Shown in pieces: positions 15,506-25,197 of a stretch of 64,000 nucleotides of DNA; the stretch's first letter is position 1; each line of letters opens with the position of its first letter. A program made the position numbers and the translations under genes. The notes beneath the pieces are model-generated. The model searched no databases and had not been told where the DNA came from. It worked only from the letters and a program-made list of their open reading frames with translations. The stretch is from Conexibacter sp. CPCC 205762 (lineage in GTDB: Bacteria > Actinomycetota > Thermoleophilia > Solirubrobacterales > Solirubrobacteraceae). The DNA lies in NCBI RefSeq assembly GCF_030646155.1, contig NZ_JAUTDN010000009.1:62001-126000 (forward strand), written 5' to 3'.

Positions 15506-18500
15506 TCAGGCTGCGTGTGCCAGAGCCGCGTCTGCGGCCGGCGCCTCTGAGGTTCTTGGCGCTGCGACTGCCGCGAGTTCTGCGACGTTGGCGGCGCGCT
15601 GGTCGCGTTCCATCTCCTGCTCGACCGCCGTGCAGCGGGAACGGGCTTCAGCGAGACGTTCCTCGTTCTTGAACGGCTGCCCGATCGCCGCGAGCGCCTG
15701 CCGCGCCTCTTCGACGACCTGCTCGCGAGACCGGCGGGCGGCCTCGGCAGCCGCGGGGATCTGAGCGATCTGATTCTCCAGCTGCTGGATCATGTAGAAC
15801 GCGGCGCCGGCGTCGAGCACGCGCATCGAGCGTTCGGCCGGGAGGAGCTTGCACCCGTCGACCCGCAAGATCGCTCGGGTCTCGGACCCGTCGAGCAGCA
15901 CGGCTGCGGCGATTGGGAGTCCGCCGAGGACTCCGAGGTTTCCGAGGTGGTGCCAGCCGCGCTCGTCGAGCCCGCTGACGTGGTGGCGCAGCCACCGCGC
16001 GACGTGCTCGCCGGCCTCTCTACGAGCCGTCGCTCGATTGGCCCCGATCGTCATCTCGAACGCGTCCCCCCGAGTCGGCGTCACGACGGTCAGCGCCTGC
16101 TCGTATCCGGCGATCTGCCGGGCGAGGTCCTCTTCCTGGATGGTCAACCGCTCATGGCTTCGACGGAGCGCGTTCTGGTTGCGGTGGTAGGCGCGCTCGA
16201 GGCGCTCGAGCCGTGCCAGCTCCGCGTCGGCGGATGCCTTCTCGAGGATGAGCGGATCGCCCGAGGCCAGCGCCTTGACCTCTTGGAAGGTGAGCGCGGC
16301 GTCGCCGATGTCCTCGATCTCGCGGACGTCGAGGCGGCCGCTCATGATCTGATCGATGAACCGCTGCTTGCGCTCGATCGTCTGCCACATGTAGGCGTCG
16401 AAGCTCGCCTCCACGACGTACCGGTACCAGCGTATCTCGGGATTCTGGTTGCCCCGCCGCCCGCCGCGGCCGAAGCGCTGCGTGACGCCGTCGGGCCGCC
16501 ACGGGGCGTCAACGTCGTGGCCGGCGATGCAGCGAGCCTGGACGTTGGTGCCGACCCCCATCTTCGAGGTCGATCCGATCAGGACGGCGACGTAGCCGGC
16601 GCGTGCTGCGGCGAACAGCCGCTCCTTCTCCTCGACGGTTCTGGCGTCGTGGATGAAGCGCACCATCTCGCGCGGCACGCCGCGGGCGACGAGCAAGTCG
16701 CGGAGGTGGTCGTAGGCGTTCCACGTCGGCCCCGGCGTGCCCATGTCGCAGAAGACGAGTTGCAGCGCGCCGGTCTGGGGCGAGATCTCCCCGGTCTCGG
16801 TGTCGCGGTAGGTGACGTCGCGATGCTCGTGGAAGATCGCGGCGACGTTGTCGGCGACGCGGTCGAGCTTGCATTCGCCGGTCGCCGGCTGGCCGGTGAC
16901 CAGCCGCATGTCCAACGCGGCTTTGCGACCGTCGGTCGAGACCTTCAGCATGTTGTCCTCGGCTGGGGTGACCTGCCGCTTGGAGATCGCATCGGCCCGC
17001 TGGCCGAGCGCGGCGATGTACTCGCGCACCTCGGGCGAGGCGGGCACCACCACGGTCTCCGGCAGACGTGCGCCGTCCGCTCGCTCGCGCAGCGGAGGAG
17101 CGGGAAGCTGGAGTTGCTCGGCGGTCTTCACGTCGGCGAAGACGTGGAAGATGCTGAGCAGCTCGGGCGCGTTCTTGAAGCTCGCAAAGCGCGTCTTGAG
17201 GCGATAGTTGCCGCCGCCGCTGGGCGCCATCTCGATCTTGGTGACAGGCTGCCCGAACACCGCCCCCCAGGCGTCGAAGGCGGTGAGGCCGAGCCGCTGC
17301 AGAAGGTCGGGACGGAGGTAGCGGGTCATCACGTGCATCTCGGTCACGGAGTTCGCGATCGGGGTCGCGGTCATGAACGTCGCGACGCGGTTGCCGTGGA
17401 TGCGCCGGAGGTAGTCGAGCTTGAGGTGCATGTCGCTCGCGCGTCTGGATCCCTCGATCGCCGCGTCGGTGATGTGCGACGTGGTGTGGAGGTTCTTGTA
17501 GTCGTGCGCCTCGTCGCAGCCGACGTAGTCGCAGCCGGTCGCCTCCCACGTCACCGCCGGGTCGACCTCGCCGTCGAGCAGCTCTTCCACCCGCGCCTCA
17601 AAGCGCGCGATCGCCTTCTCGACGCGCTTGACGGTCAGGCGAGCCGACCTCTCGGCGAAGGCGAGCATCTCCCGCATCTCGGCGATCTCCGCTTCGAGGT
17701 AGGCCGCCGCGGTCTCGGGCTGGACCGGCAGGCGCTCGAAGCCGGTGCGGGTCATGAGGACGACATCCCAGTCGTTGGTGGCCACGCGGGCGACGAAGTT
17801 GCGCCGGCGCGCGCGGGTGAGGTCGTCGGTCGATGCTGCCAGCAGCATCGTCTGCGGATACAGCTGGATCCACTCGCGGGAGAACTGCTCGAGCATGTGG
17901 TTGGGGACGACGACGACCGGCTTGCTGACCATGCCCAGCCGGCGCAGCTCCATGATGCCCATCACCATCTCGGCGGTCTTGCCGGCGCCGGTGCAGTGGA
18001 AGAGGCCCACGGCCGGCTCGTTGATCATGCGCGCGACCGCGGTGCGCTGATGGCTCAGGGGCGTGAACCACTCGGCCAGGCCGGGCAGCGTCAGCCGCTC
18101 GCCGTCGGCGGCGTAGTCGCGCCGCACCCACGCGTTGTAGAGGTCGTTGTAGACCCGCAGCAGACGCGTCGTGCGCTCGGGCGACTCCCACACCCACTCG
18201 CTGAATCGCTCGCGCAGGGCGTCGGCCTTCTCGTTGGCTGCGGCGGTCTCCTCAGCGTTGAAGATGCGCCGTTCATCGACGGTGACGTCGTGCACCTCGA
18301 TCGGACGCTGCTCGACGATCGCTCTGACGATCTCGGTGGCATCGACGCGCTCGGTGCCCCATTCCTGCGTGGCTGCGATCGACGTGCGGTTGCCGCGTAC
18401 CTCCCAGATCCCTCGGCCTGCGCTCTCGACCTGTGCGCCCGGGTCGGACAGGATCTCGCGCAGGAATTCCTGATGGGTCTCCGCGTCGATCCAGCCCGCG

Positions 18501-20788
18501 CCGAGCTGCGCGTGCACCTCCTCAGCGCCAAGGTCGACGGGCTGCACCTCGGTCAGCGCGTTCACGTTGGCGGTGAACCGCGGGTCGCCGGCGGCCGCGG
18601 CGATCGCTGCGGTCAGCTTGGAGCGAACCTCGCCGGAAAGGTACTCGGTGGCAGGGACCAGCTCGCCGTCCTGCGGGTCCTCGAAGACCAGGGCGCCAAG
18701 CGCGTCGCGCGCAGCGTCGGGCGCCACGCCGAGCAGCGATCCGATGCGGGCGAGATCGACCCGGCCGACCTGCTCGATGCAGATGGCCAGCGCGTCGGCC
18801 GGCGTCTCGGCCGTCGAGATCGCCGCACGCGGGTGAAGCGTGCGACGGGTGAGCAACGCGGCAGGGACCGCCTTCTGCGTCTGCTCGTCGAAGACCTCCA
18901 GCGCCGCCACCAGCGGCGCGTGAGGATCGCTGCGCAGCCGCCGCATCACCGGCGGGACGATGCGAGCCATCTTCGGCTCGCCGCGCTCGTCGCGATGCCC
19001 GGTCCACCGCTTCGTGAAGCGGTTGATCGGGCCGTAGGCGGCGACGTATCGCTTGTAGCGGGCGCGCGCGCCGGCTCGCATCTGGTCCAGCGAAGGATGG
19101 TCGCCGGTCGTCGCCGCCTCCTTGGCCAGGAGCGCGCGGACGTCGTCGCGCAGTTGCAGGAGCGCGCGCAGCTCTGGCCGCCGCTTCACCGGCACCTCGA
19201 ATGGGACGTACGCGCCTGACTCCATGCGCGCGAAGCCGCCGTCGGACGTGGCGACGATGCGGCCGTCGCGGTGGTCGCTCTCGTCGTCGGGGACCGCGTC
19301 CGGCGGACTCGGAGCCGCGGTAATCGAGCGCAGGGCCTTCCGGAGATCGCTCGAGATCGAGGCGCCGTGGTGCTCGACGCCGAGCGTCGGTGACCCGTTC
19401 ACGCCCCGGTCAGCCACGCAGTCGCCGAGAATGTGGTCGGGGTTGGCGTCGAAGTACCGGTTGACCCGCACGACGCCGCTGTCGAGATCACGAAGTGGTG
19501 CGTCGAGCCACGCGGCGGGCGTCGCCGGCGCTCCTGCCTCGCGACGTCGCAGCAGCAGAAGATCGGTGACGACGCGCGCGCCGGCCGCTCTCTGATGCGC
19601 GGCGGTCGGCAGGCGCACGGCGCCGAGGAGATCGGCGACGCCGTGGATCTCGGCGCGCACGGCGTCGCTTTGGCTGTCGAGCGTGTAGCGGCTGGTGATG
19701 ACCGCGACCAGGCCGCCGGGCTTCGTGAGCGCCAGCGACTTGATGATGACGTAGTTGTGGATCGAGTACCGACGGTGGCGGGCGGGGTCGTAGAGCGTGA
19801 TGTCGCCGAACGGGACGTTGCCGATGACGAGGTCAAACGAGCCCTCAGGCAGTCTCGTTCTGGCGAACGACTCGCAGCGGATCGTGGCCTCGGGGTACAG
19901 GGCGTGGGCGATCTGGGCGCTTGTGGGGTCCAGCTCGACGCCCGTCATCTCGGCGTCGGGCGGCGCCATGCCGATGAAGACGCCGGCGCCGCAGCCCGGT
20001 TCGAGGACGCGGCCGGCGGTGAAGCCGAGGCTTCCGACCGCGTCCCAGATCTCGCGGACATACGCCACGTCGGTGAAGTGCGCGTTGATCGTTGCACGAC
20101 GCGCCGCGAGATAATCGGCGTGGTCGAGCAAAGCCCGCAGGCGCTGGCGCTCCATCGCCCAGTCGAGCCGGTCTTCGTCGAACAGGAACGGGACTGCCCC
20201 CCAGCTCGACCAGCGCGCCAGCGTCTGCTTCTCAGCCAGCGTCGCCGGGCGCCGCTCGTCCTGTATGCGACGAAGCGTCTCGATCGCGGCGAGGTTCGCG
20301 TCGACGCGGGCGCGAGCGCCTGTTGGCGCGAGCTCGGCTTGGCAGACGGGACGGAACCGTGACTCGGCGGCGAGGCCATGCACGATCGGACCGGAGGCGC
20401 TCTCACGCTCCGCGCCGCCGCTCGGCTCTGCCGGGGACGACGACGAGACGCTTGGCACGGCGGTGGGCGGGCGGCTCGGTGCGTTCCCTGGCGAGCCGAC
20501 CGGTACCGGCGCGGTCGCCGAGCGGCCGCTCTTGCCGGCCGTCGTTGTGGCCGGAGTCGCGACCACGGTCAGCGATGCCGGTGCACGAGCTGCCGTCGGC
20601 GCTGGTGTTGCTGCCGGCGCGGTGGTTGCCACCTCGGCGGCCGTGAAGAGCGTTGACGGCGGCGGCGGCTGCGCAGGTGGCTCTGGATTCTGGCCCCATA
20701 AGGCGAGCTGTGCGGGATCCTCGTGCGGCGCTCGCCTCCGCCGGCGGGCGCCTCCTCGCCGTCTCGGTGGAGTGGCTTGTCTGTCCAA
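15506..20788 (-). CDS. Giant adenine-methyltransferase/SNF2-type helicase fusion (DarB-like)
   Basis: 1760 residues. The TTG at 20788 has AGGAG five bases upstream. Residues 1-140 are basic then Pro/Ala-rich, with a QLALW clamp-like peptide at 27-31. A class I methyltransferase follows: motif I VLEPGCGAGVF at about 261 and NVPFG at 324-328, the NPPY-like signature of N6-adenine methylases. A superfamily 2 helicase begins near 900, with Walker A TGAGKT at about 933 and CDEAHDYKNL at about 1090. The C-terminal lobe has KMGVGTNVQ and QRFGRGGRRGNQN. The tail holds coiled-coil-like helices. Proteins of this build (phage P1 DarB and relatives) protect incoming DNA from restriction and are common on large conjugative elements. 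It is on the same strand as the modification operon but upstream of its promoter-like motif. Confidence 0.85.
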   Translation of the reverse strand: MDRQATPPRRRGGARRRRRAPHEDPAQLALWGQNPEPPAQPPPPSTLFTAAEVATTAPAATPAPTAARAPASLTVVATPATTTAGKSGRSATAPVPVGSPGNAPSRPPTAVPSVSSSSPAEPSGGAERESASGPIVHGLAAESRFRPVCQAELAPTGARARVDANLAAIETLRRIQDERRPATLAEKQTLARWSSWGAVPFLFDEDRLDWAMERQRLRALLDHADYLAARRATINAHFTDVAYVREIWDAVGSLGFTAGRVLEPGCGAGVFIGMAPPDAEMTGVELDPTSAQIAHALYPEATIRCESFARTRLPEGSFDLVIGNVPFGDITLYDPARHRRYSIHNYVIIKSLALTKPGGLVAVITSRYTLDSQSDAVRAEIHGVADLLGAVRLPTAAHQRAAGARVVTDLLLLRRREAGAPATPAAWLDAPLRDLDSGVVRVNRYFDANPDHILGDCVADRGVNGSPTLGVEHHGASISSDLRKALRSITAAPSPPDAVPDDESDHRDGRIVATSDGGFARMESGAYVPFEVPVKRRPELRALLQLRDDVRALLAKEAATTGDHPSLDQMRAGARARYKRYVAAYGPINRFTKRWTGHRDERGEPKMARIVPPVMRRLRSDPHAPLVAALEVFDEQTQKAVPAALLTRRTLHPRAAISTAETPADALAICIEQVGRVDLARIGSLLGVAPDAARDALGALVFEDPQDGELVPATEYLSGEVRSKLTAAIAAAAGDPRFTANVNALTEVQPVDLGAEEVHAQLGAGWIDAETHQEFLREILSDPGAQVESAGRGIWEVRGNRTSIAATQEWGTERVDATEIVRAIVEQRPIEVHDVTVDERRIFNAEETAAANEKADALRERFSEWVWESPERTTRLLRVYNDLYNAWVRRDYAADGERLTLPGLAEWFTPLSHQRTAVARMINEPAVGLFHCTGAGKTAEMVMGIMELRRLGMVSKPVVVVPNHMLEQFSREWIQLYPQTMLLAASTDDLTRARRRNFVARVATNDWDVVLMTRTGFERLPVQPETAAAYLEAEIAEMREMLAFAERSARLTVKRVEKAIARFEARVEELLDGEVDPAVTWEATGCDYVGCDEAHDYKNLHTTSHITDAAIEGSRRASDMHLKLDYLRRIHGNRVATFMTATPIANSVTEMHVMTRYLRPDLLQRLGLTAFDAWGAVFGQPVTKIEMAPSGGGNYRLKTRFASFKNAPELLSIFHVFADVKTAEQLQLPAPPLRERADGARLPETVVVPASPEVREYIAALGQRADAISKRQVTPAEDNMLKVSTDGRKAALDMRLVTGQPATGECKLDRVADNVAAIFHEHRDVTYRDTETGEISPQTGALQLVFCDMGTPGPTWNAYDHLRDLLVARGVPREMVRFIHDARTVEEKERLFAAARAGYVAVLIGSTSKMGVGTNVQARCIAGHDVDAPWRPDGVTQRFGRGGRRGNQNPEIRWYRYVVEASFDAYMWQTIERKQRFIDQIMSGRLDVREIEDIGDAALTFQEVKALASGDPLILEKASADAELARLERLERAYHRNQNALRRSHERLTIQEEDLARQIAGYEQALTVVTPTRGDAFEMTIGANRATARREAGEHVARWLRHHVSGLDERGWHHLGNLGVLGGLPIAAAVLLDGSETRAILRVDGCKLLPAERSMRVLDAGAAFYMIQQLENQIAQIPAAAEAARRSREQVVEEARQALAAIGQPFKNEERLAEARSRCTAVEQEMERDQRAANVAELAAVAAPRTSEAPAADAALAHAA

Positions 20789-20888
20789 TATCGCTCCTGT
20801 CTGCCGCGAGCGTGTGGTCTCGGGCCGTCGTCAGGGTGGACGAGCGTTTCGCCCCGCTGCAGGCGGCGGGCCTTGTCGTCCGGGTCTT

Positions 20889-21224
20889 TTACGTGTGCCG
20901 CGTCGTCAGCCACGCCGGTGGGCGGTCGCCCGTGCTGTGGTGCGATGCGCGCCGCAGAGCCTCTTTCCAGAAGACCTCGCGCCAGTTGCGGTCGCGCTCG
21001 GCGGCCGACTGCCGGCTGAGGGCGAGCGCAGCCACCAGGGTCTGCTCGTCGAGCTGCGCGAGCTGCAGCACCTCGACGGCGTCCTTGAGCTGGCTGTGCT
21101 GTTGATCGAGCAGCTGGTCGCCGTGGCGGTAGCTCAGGAAGAGCGCCTCGGCGACGGCGTCGAGGGTGCCGCTGGAGTACGCGGCGTCGGTGGCTGTCTC
21201 GATCTGCGCCGGTGCGGCGCTCAT
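20889..21224 (-). CDS. Unknown helical protein coupled to the ERF-like gene
   Basis: 111 residues. The ATG overlaps the ERF gene's TGA (ATGA). It is largely helical and rich in Ala, Leu and Gln (VAEALFLSYRHGDQLLDQQ, then KDAVEVLQLAQLDEQ). It ends in a WREVFWKEALRRASHHS segment that is aromatic and basic. It is not recognised. The coupling suggests a partner of the single-strand annealing protein. Confidence 0.65.
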   Translation of the reverse strand: MSAAPAQIETATDAAYSSGTLDAVAEALFLSYRHGDQLLDQQHSQLKDAVEVLQLAQLDEQTLVAALALSRQSAAERDRNWREVFWKEALRRASHHSTGDRPPAWLTTRHT

Positions 21225-22384
21225 GCCCGGAATCCGGCGAGCCGGTCATCGTCGGCAGGCACCGCCGCGGGGCGCGGCACGATGATCGTGCTGGCCTGCT
21301 CGAATCTCGGGGCGGGGGGCGGTGGCGCGTCGGTCGGCGCGCTTTGCCTGGGGTCGGTTCCCAATCGGAGAAGCCGTTCGGTGAGTGCGTCGACATGCTG
21401 CCGCGGGAGCCACGCCAACGCGCTGAGCACCACGTCCGGTCTGATCTCGTCGGCCGGGATCTGACGGTGTCCCGTGACTGCGCACAGCGTCTGCACCAGC
21501 TCAACGTCGCTGATCGATCGGTGAGCCTGGATGCACTGGATCCGCGCCTGCTGCTCGTCGCTCGCCGGGGCGTCTGCCTCGTCTGTCGCGAGCGTGGCTC
21601 CCCGGAGCGGCGCCGGGAGCGGGTGGCCATCCTTGAGGTGGTCAATCGCAGCGCTGGCAACCTGCTTGGGGACTCTGTCCAGCAGCTCCTCCAGTTGCGC
21701 GGCCGCGCGCTCGTCAGGAAGGGGCTGGGCGCCGGCGAGCGTGCGGAGCAGGTTCGCGGCCTGAGCCGCGGTCGCGTCCCGCTCGCCGAGCAGGTTGCGG
21801 AGGTATCTTCTCGCGCCTGCCGTTGCAAGCTCGACGGGCTCTCCTGCTGCCGCGGCCCGTTGCTGACCGGTGGCGTCGGTGCGCTCGGGGTCGTCCGCCT
21901 GCGGGATCAGCAGCTGCTGGCGAATCAGCGTCTTGGTCGAGTTGGTGAACGCCATGCCGAGCCCAAGTGCCAAGGGATGCTCGCCACGACCGGCCCACGT
22001 TATCTCGAGCGTTTCGCCGGACTCCCTGTCGATCCACATGTACTCCATGTGGACCGTGGTGAGTGTCGTTCTCTGCCCATTCTGCAGCACGCAGTCGCGA
22101 TCTCTGATCTCCTCGAGGCTCATGGTGAGCACCAGGCCCGCGTCGGCGATCGGGTCGCGAACTGCGCCCATGATCGCCTCGACTGAGGCGTAGTCGTAGT
22201 CCGAGACGATGTTCGTTCTGTCCTTGACCACCTCGTGAACGTTGCGCTGGACGATGATGAGCTTGCTGGCGAGGTCCCCGAGGGACGTGCGCGGCGGTCT
22301 GGCGCTCGACCCCGACCCCGGCGCAGGCGGCCGCTGCGGATGTTCGTTGTCTCGGTCGGGGACGACCGCGAGCGGTGGGTACAT
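21221..22384 (-). CDS. ERF-family single-strand DNA annealing protein
   Basis: 387 residues. The ATG at 22384 follows AAGGAC. ERF-family landmarks lie in the first half: DYDYASVEAIMGAVRDPIAD, GLVLTMS, strands around the MEYMWIDRESGE segment, and HPLALGLGMAFTNSTKTLIR followed by LLIPQADD. ERF proteins anneal complementary single strands and drive recombination in phages and plasmids. The rest is a long acidic, Pro-rich C-terminal region that may bind a partner such as SSB. The coupled gene at 20889 and the UvrD helicase upstream (22424-24478) suggest one recombination module. Confidence 0.8.
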   Translation of the reverse strand: MYPPLAVVPDRDNEHPQRPPAPGSGSSARPPRTSLGDLASKLIIVQRNVHEVVKDRTNIVSDYDYASVEAIMGAVRDPIADAGLVLTMSLEEIRDRDCVLQNGQRTTLTTVHMEYMWIDRESGETLEITWAGRGEHPLALGLGMAFTNSTKTLIRQQLLIPQADDPERTDATGQQRAAAAGEPVELATAGARRYLRNLLGERDATAAQAANLLRTLAGAQPLPDERAAAQLEELLDRVPKQVASAAIDHLKDGHPLPAPLRGATLATDEADAPASDEQQARIQCIQAHRSISDVELVQTLCAVTGHRQIPADEIRPDVVLSALAWLPRQHVDALTERLLRLGTDPRQSAPTDAPPPPAPRFEQASTIIVPRPAAVPADDDRLAGFRA

Positions 22385-22423
22385 AGAGGCGTCCTTCGTT
22401 GGTCGTTGACGCGGCCCGAGAGG

Positions 22424-24478
22424 TCACGCGCCGGTGGACTGTGTCTGGAAGCCGGCCTCGGTCAGGAAGCGGCTCTGCTTCAGGTTGCGTCGGTCATGCC
22501 GGCGGCCGCAGTGCGTGAGCAGGAGGACGTCTCTTGCCCGAGTGCAGGCGACGTAGAAGAGCCGACGCTGCTCCTCCATCACCGCAGAGCCCGGCGTCTC
22601 GATCGCGCGCCAGCCGGGGAGGACACCGTCCTCGAGCCCCTGCACGATGACCAGCAAGGTCTCGGTGCCCTTGGCGCGATGGATCGAGGAGATCGTTATC
22701 CGTCTGTCCTCTCCCTCCAGCGTCCGGCTGTGCATCGGGGTCGTCTGCTCCAAGAAGACCGCCAGCGTCGTCGGCTCCTCGCTCTCCAACTCGTAGGCGT
22801 TGACCGCGCCGACGATCGACCGAAGATCCTCGAGCACGCGCGCGGTGTCTCTCCGCTTGCGAGCACTGGTCCGCTCGGCGAGCTTGCCTTCGTAGTGGGC
22901 GATCAGGCCGCCGTCCATCGCCAAGAGCTGCTGGACGACATGGGTCAGCGAACGGCCGTCTGCCAGCGCGCCGCGCGCGGCGCTCATGCCGGCGGCGAAC
23001 TGCTCGAGCGCCTCTCGTTGTCTGACGTTCAGCGATGCGATCGAGCTCGCTTGACTGCAAGCGGCGATCAGGTCGATGCGTCTGGCGCGGGCGCTCTCGA
23101 CGACATGCCGACGGCCGACTTCGCCGATGCCACGCGCCGGGCGGGCCACGGCGCGATCGAACGCCAGCGCGTCCTGGGGATTTACGAGCAGCCGGACGTA
23201 GGCGAGCGCGTCCTTGACCTCGCTTCGCTCCAGCACGCCGAGCGATCCGAGCACGCGGTACGGGATTCGAGCCTGCGCGAGCGCACGTTGCAGCGGCATC
23301 GACACCCAGCGCGCGGGATGCAGCACCTGGATCTCCTCGGGGCTGATGCCCTTCGCGAGCGCGTCGCTAACGCGTCTGGTGATCCACCGAGCCTCGTCCT
23401 GGTCGTCGGCGAAGCAGTAGCTGCGCACGACGCCTCCGGCCCCTCGAGCAGCGTCGAGCTGCTTGGGCTGCCGGTCGCGGTTGCGGCGGATCACGGTGGA
23501 CGCGATCTCGAGCACGAGCGCTCTGCTGCGAAAGTTGCGGCTGAGGACGACGGTGCGATGGCCGGGGAAGCTGTCGCCGAAGCGCAGGACGTTGGCGATC
23601 TCAGAGCCTTGAAAGCTGTACAGGCTCTGGTCGTCGTCGCAGACGGCCAGCAGCCGGCCTCCGCTGTCTCCGTAGCCGGTGCCGGCGAGCAGCCGGACCA
23701 GCGCCATCTGGGCGGCGTTGGTGTCCTGGAACTCGTCGACGAGCACCCACCGCCACCGGGCCTGGTAGTGCGTTCGGATGCCGGCCGCTTCGGCCAGGAG
23801 CCAAGCGGTGCACGTGATGAGGTCGTCGAAGGTGAAGGCGTTGCTGGCGAGCAGCTCGCGGTCGAGCTCTGTCCATGCCGCAGCGATGAACGCGGCCGAG
23901 ATGTGGTCGCTGTGCTGCGCGTACACGGTGGGGTTCCACAATCGCCCCTTCGCCAGTCCGATCTCGTCCAGCACCTCCTGCGGCGGCGCCTCGCCGCATC
24001 GAGCGGCAGCGGCGACGATGGGTTCGCGATGTTGGGCGAGCGTCGTGACCAGCAGCTTTCTGAGGTCGACGTCGTCGAAGATCGTGTAGGCGTCGGTGCG
24101 CCCGAAGACGGCTGCGTGGGACCGCAGCACGCGCGCGCAGATCGAGTGGAACGTGCCTGCGGTGAGCCCGTTGACGCCGTCCTCGCCCAGCAGCGTTGGC
24201 GAGGACAGCCGCGTGCGCATCTCCTCGGCGGCGCGCGAGGTGAAGGTGAGCGCGAGCACCTCGTTTGGCGCGGCGTGCCGCTCGCGGATCAACCAGGCGA
24301 TGCGCTCGGTCAGTACGCGGGTCTTGCCGGTCCCGGGACCCGCGAAGACGAGGAGTGGACCGCCGACGTGCGTGACGGCGTCAGTCTGCTCGCTGGTGAG
24401 GCCGCCGTTCGTCGGCGGTCTCGATGGCGGCGGCGCGACCGCCAGGGTGGCGCTCCGCGCCGGGTTCTCAGTCGCCAA
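22424..24478 (-). CDS. UvrD/Rep-family (SF1A) DNA helicase
   Basis: 684 residues. The TTG at 24478 follows AAGGAGG. Motifs are in order: Q motif LTSEQTDAV, Walker A GPGTGKT at 47-53, motif Ia LTFTSRAA, Walker B with LVDEFQDTN at 248-254, motif III CDDDQSLYSFQG, motif IV SRNFRS, motif V with ISSIHRAKG, and motif VI LFYVACTRA. Length is normal for a compact UvrD/Rep helicase. It translocates 3'-5' on single-stranded DNA in replication and recombination. Its place beside ERF and upstream of the methyltransferase-helicase suggests element replication or establishment in the recipient. It is a complete enzyme with no missing motifs. Confidence 0.92.
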   Translation of the reverse strand: MATENPARSATLAVAPPPSRPPTNGGLTSEQTDAVTHVGGPLLVFAGPGTGKTRVLTERIAWLIRERHAAPNEVLALTFTSRAAEEMRTRLSSPTLLGEDGVNGLTAGTFHSICARVLRSHAAVFGRTDAYTIFDDVDLRKLLVTTLAQHREPIVAAAARCGEAPPQEVLDEIGLAKGRLWNPTVYAQHSDHISAAFIAAAWTELDRELLASNAFTFDDLITCTAWLLAEAAGIRTHYQARWRWVLVDEFQDTNAAQMALVRLLAGTGYGDSGGRLLAVCDDDQSLYSFQGSEIANVLRFGDSFPGHRTVVLSRNFRSRALVLEIASTVIRRNRDRQPKQLDAARGAGGVVRSYCFADDQDEARWITRRVSDALAKGISPEEIQVLHPARWVSMPLQRALAQARIPYRVLGSLGVLERSEVKDALAYVRLLVNPQDALAFDRAVARPARGIGEVGRRHVVESARARRIDLIAACSQASSIASLNVRQREALEQFAAGMSAARGALADGRSLTHVVQQLLAMDGGLIAHYEGKLAERTSARKRRDTARVLEDLRSIVGAVNAYELESEEPTTLAVFLEQTTPMHSRTLEGEDRRITISSIHRAKGTETLLVIVQGLEDGVLPGWRAIETPGSAVMEEQRRLFYVACTRARDVLLLTHCGRRHDRRNLKQSRFLTEAGFQTQSTGA

Positions 24479-24569
24479 GCGCGACCTCCTTGTCGGACAC
24501 GATTCGCGGGGATCGACGGCTGCCGGCGAGCCCGCGTGCCGGCGGCTTGGCGAGCGACCAGGTCGCCGC

Positions 24570-25187
24570 TCACGCGGAGCCTCGTTGCGCGAGCGCGAGT
24601 GCGACGCCGTCCGTCATGTAGCTCCTTGAGGCCCGGAGGACGGCCGGGTCGCCGCCGAGCCCGAGCACATCGCTCGCCAGGCTGACGACGAGTGGAACGG
24701 GCGACCAGCCGTCCTTGTAGTCGGCCGTTTCGCTGTAGCAGCGGCCGTAGCAGGAGAGCAAGCGGTATGCCTCGGCGAGGTCGCGGGCTTGGGCGACGCC
24801 GGGCTCCCATTCGGTCTGCTGGCGGCGGGCTCTGATGAGCCGCGCCCAGGTGACCGACTGCTGGTCGTCCTCGCGGAATCTGAAGTCGATGCCCCGCGCG
24901 TTGGTCATGAACCAGAGGTCTCCGGATGCCCGACCGCAGCAGGAGTTCGGCTTCGCGGAAGAGGAGAGGTCCAGACGGGGCCGCGCCACCTGGCCGTCAC
25001 GAACCGCGTGCTCGGCGTAGTCGAGCAGACGCCGGCAATCATCTGGCCTGAGGCCAGCAATGAACATGGGCGCCTGCCCGTACTGCAGGCGCGGGTCGTC
25101 TGCGTGGGCGCCGCGCAGCAGGATCTCGCGCGTGGGACCGATCTGCGGTGGGGCTCTCTCGAAGAGCGACAGTTGTCGCGATGTCAC
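24570..25187 (-). CDS. Unknown protein with N-terminal QLSLF clamp-like motif
   Basis: 205 residues. The GTG at 25187 follows an AGAGG run. The protein opens MTSRQLSLFERAP; QLSLF at residues 5-9 is a textbook match to the beta-clamp-binding pentapeptide. The rest is globular, with Cys residues in NSCCGRASGDLW and LLSCYGRCYSE and a strand PLVVSLASDVLG. It is not recognised. The clamp-like peptide suggests recruitment to replication forks, fitting the surrounding replication block. Confidence 0.65.
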   Translation of the reverse strand: MTSRQLSLFERAPPQIGPTREILLRGAHADDPRLQYGQAPMFIAGLRPDDCRRLLDYAEHAVRDGQVARPRLDLSSSAKPNSCCGRASGDLWFMTNARGIDFRFREDDQQSVTWARLIRARRQQTEWEPGVAQARDLAEAYRLLSCYGRCYSETADYKDGWSPVPLVVSLASDVLGLGGDPAVLRASRSYMTDGVALALAQRGSA

Positions 25188-25197
25188 TGCGCGCCTC

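Noticed and set aside
15947..19219. 1090-codon plus-strand open frame
   Set aside because: It is antisense to the methyltransferase-helicase gene, where all domain motifs lie; the plus frame has no recognisable motif.
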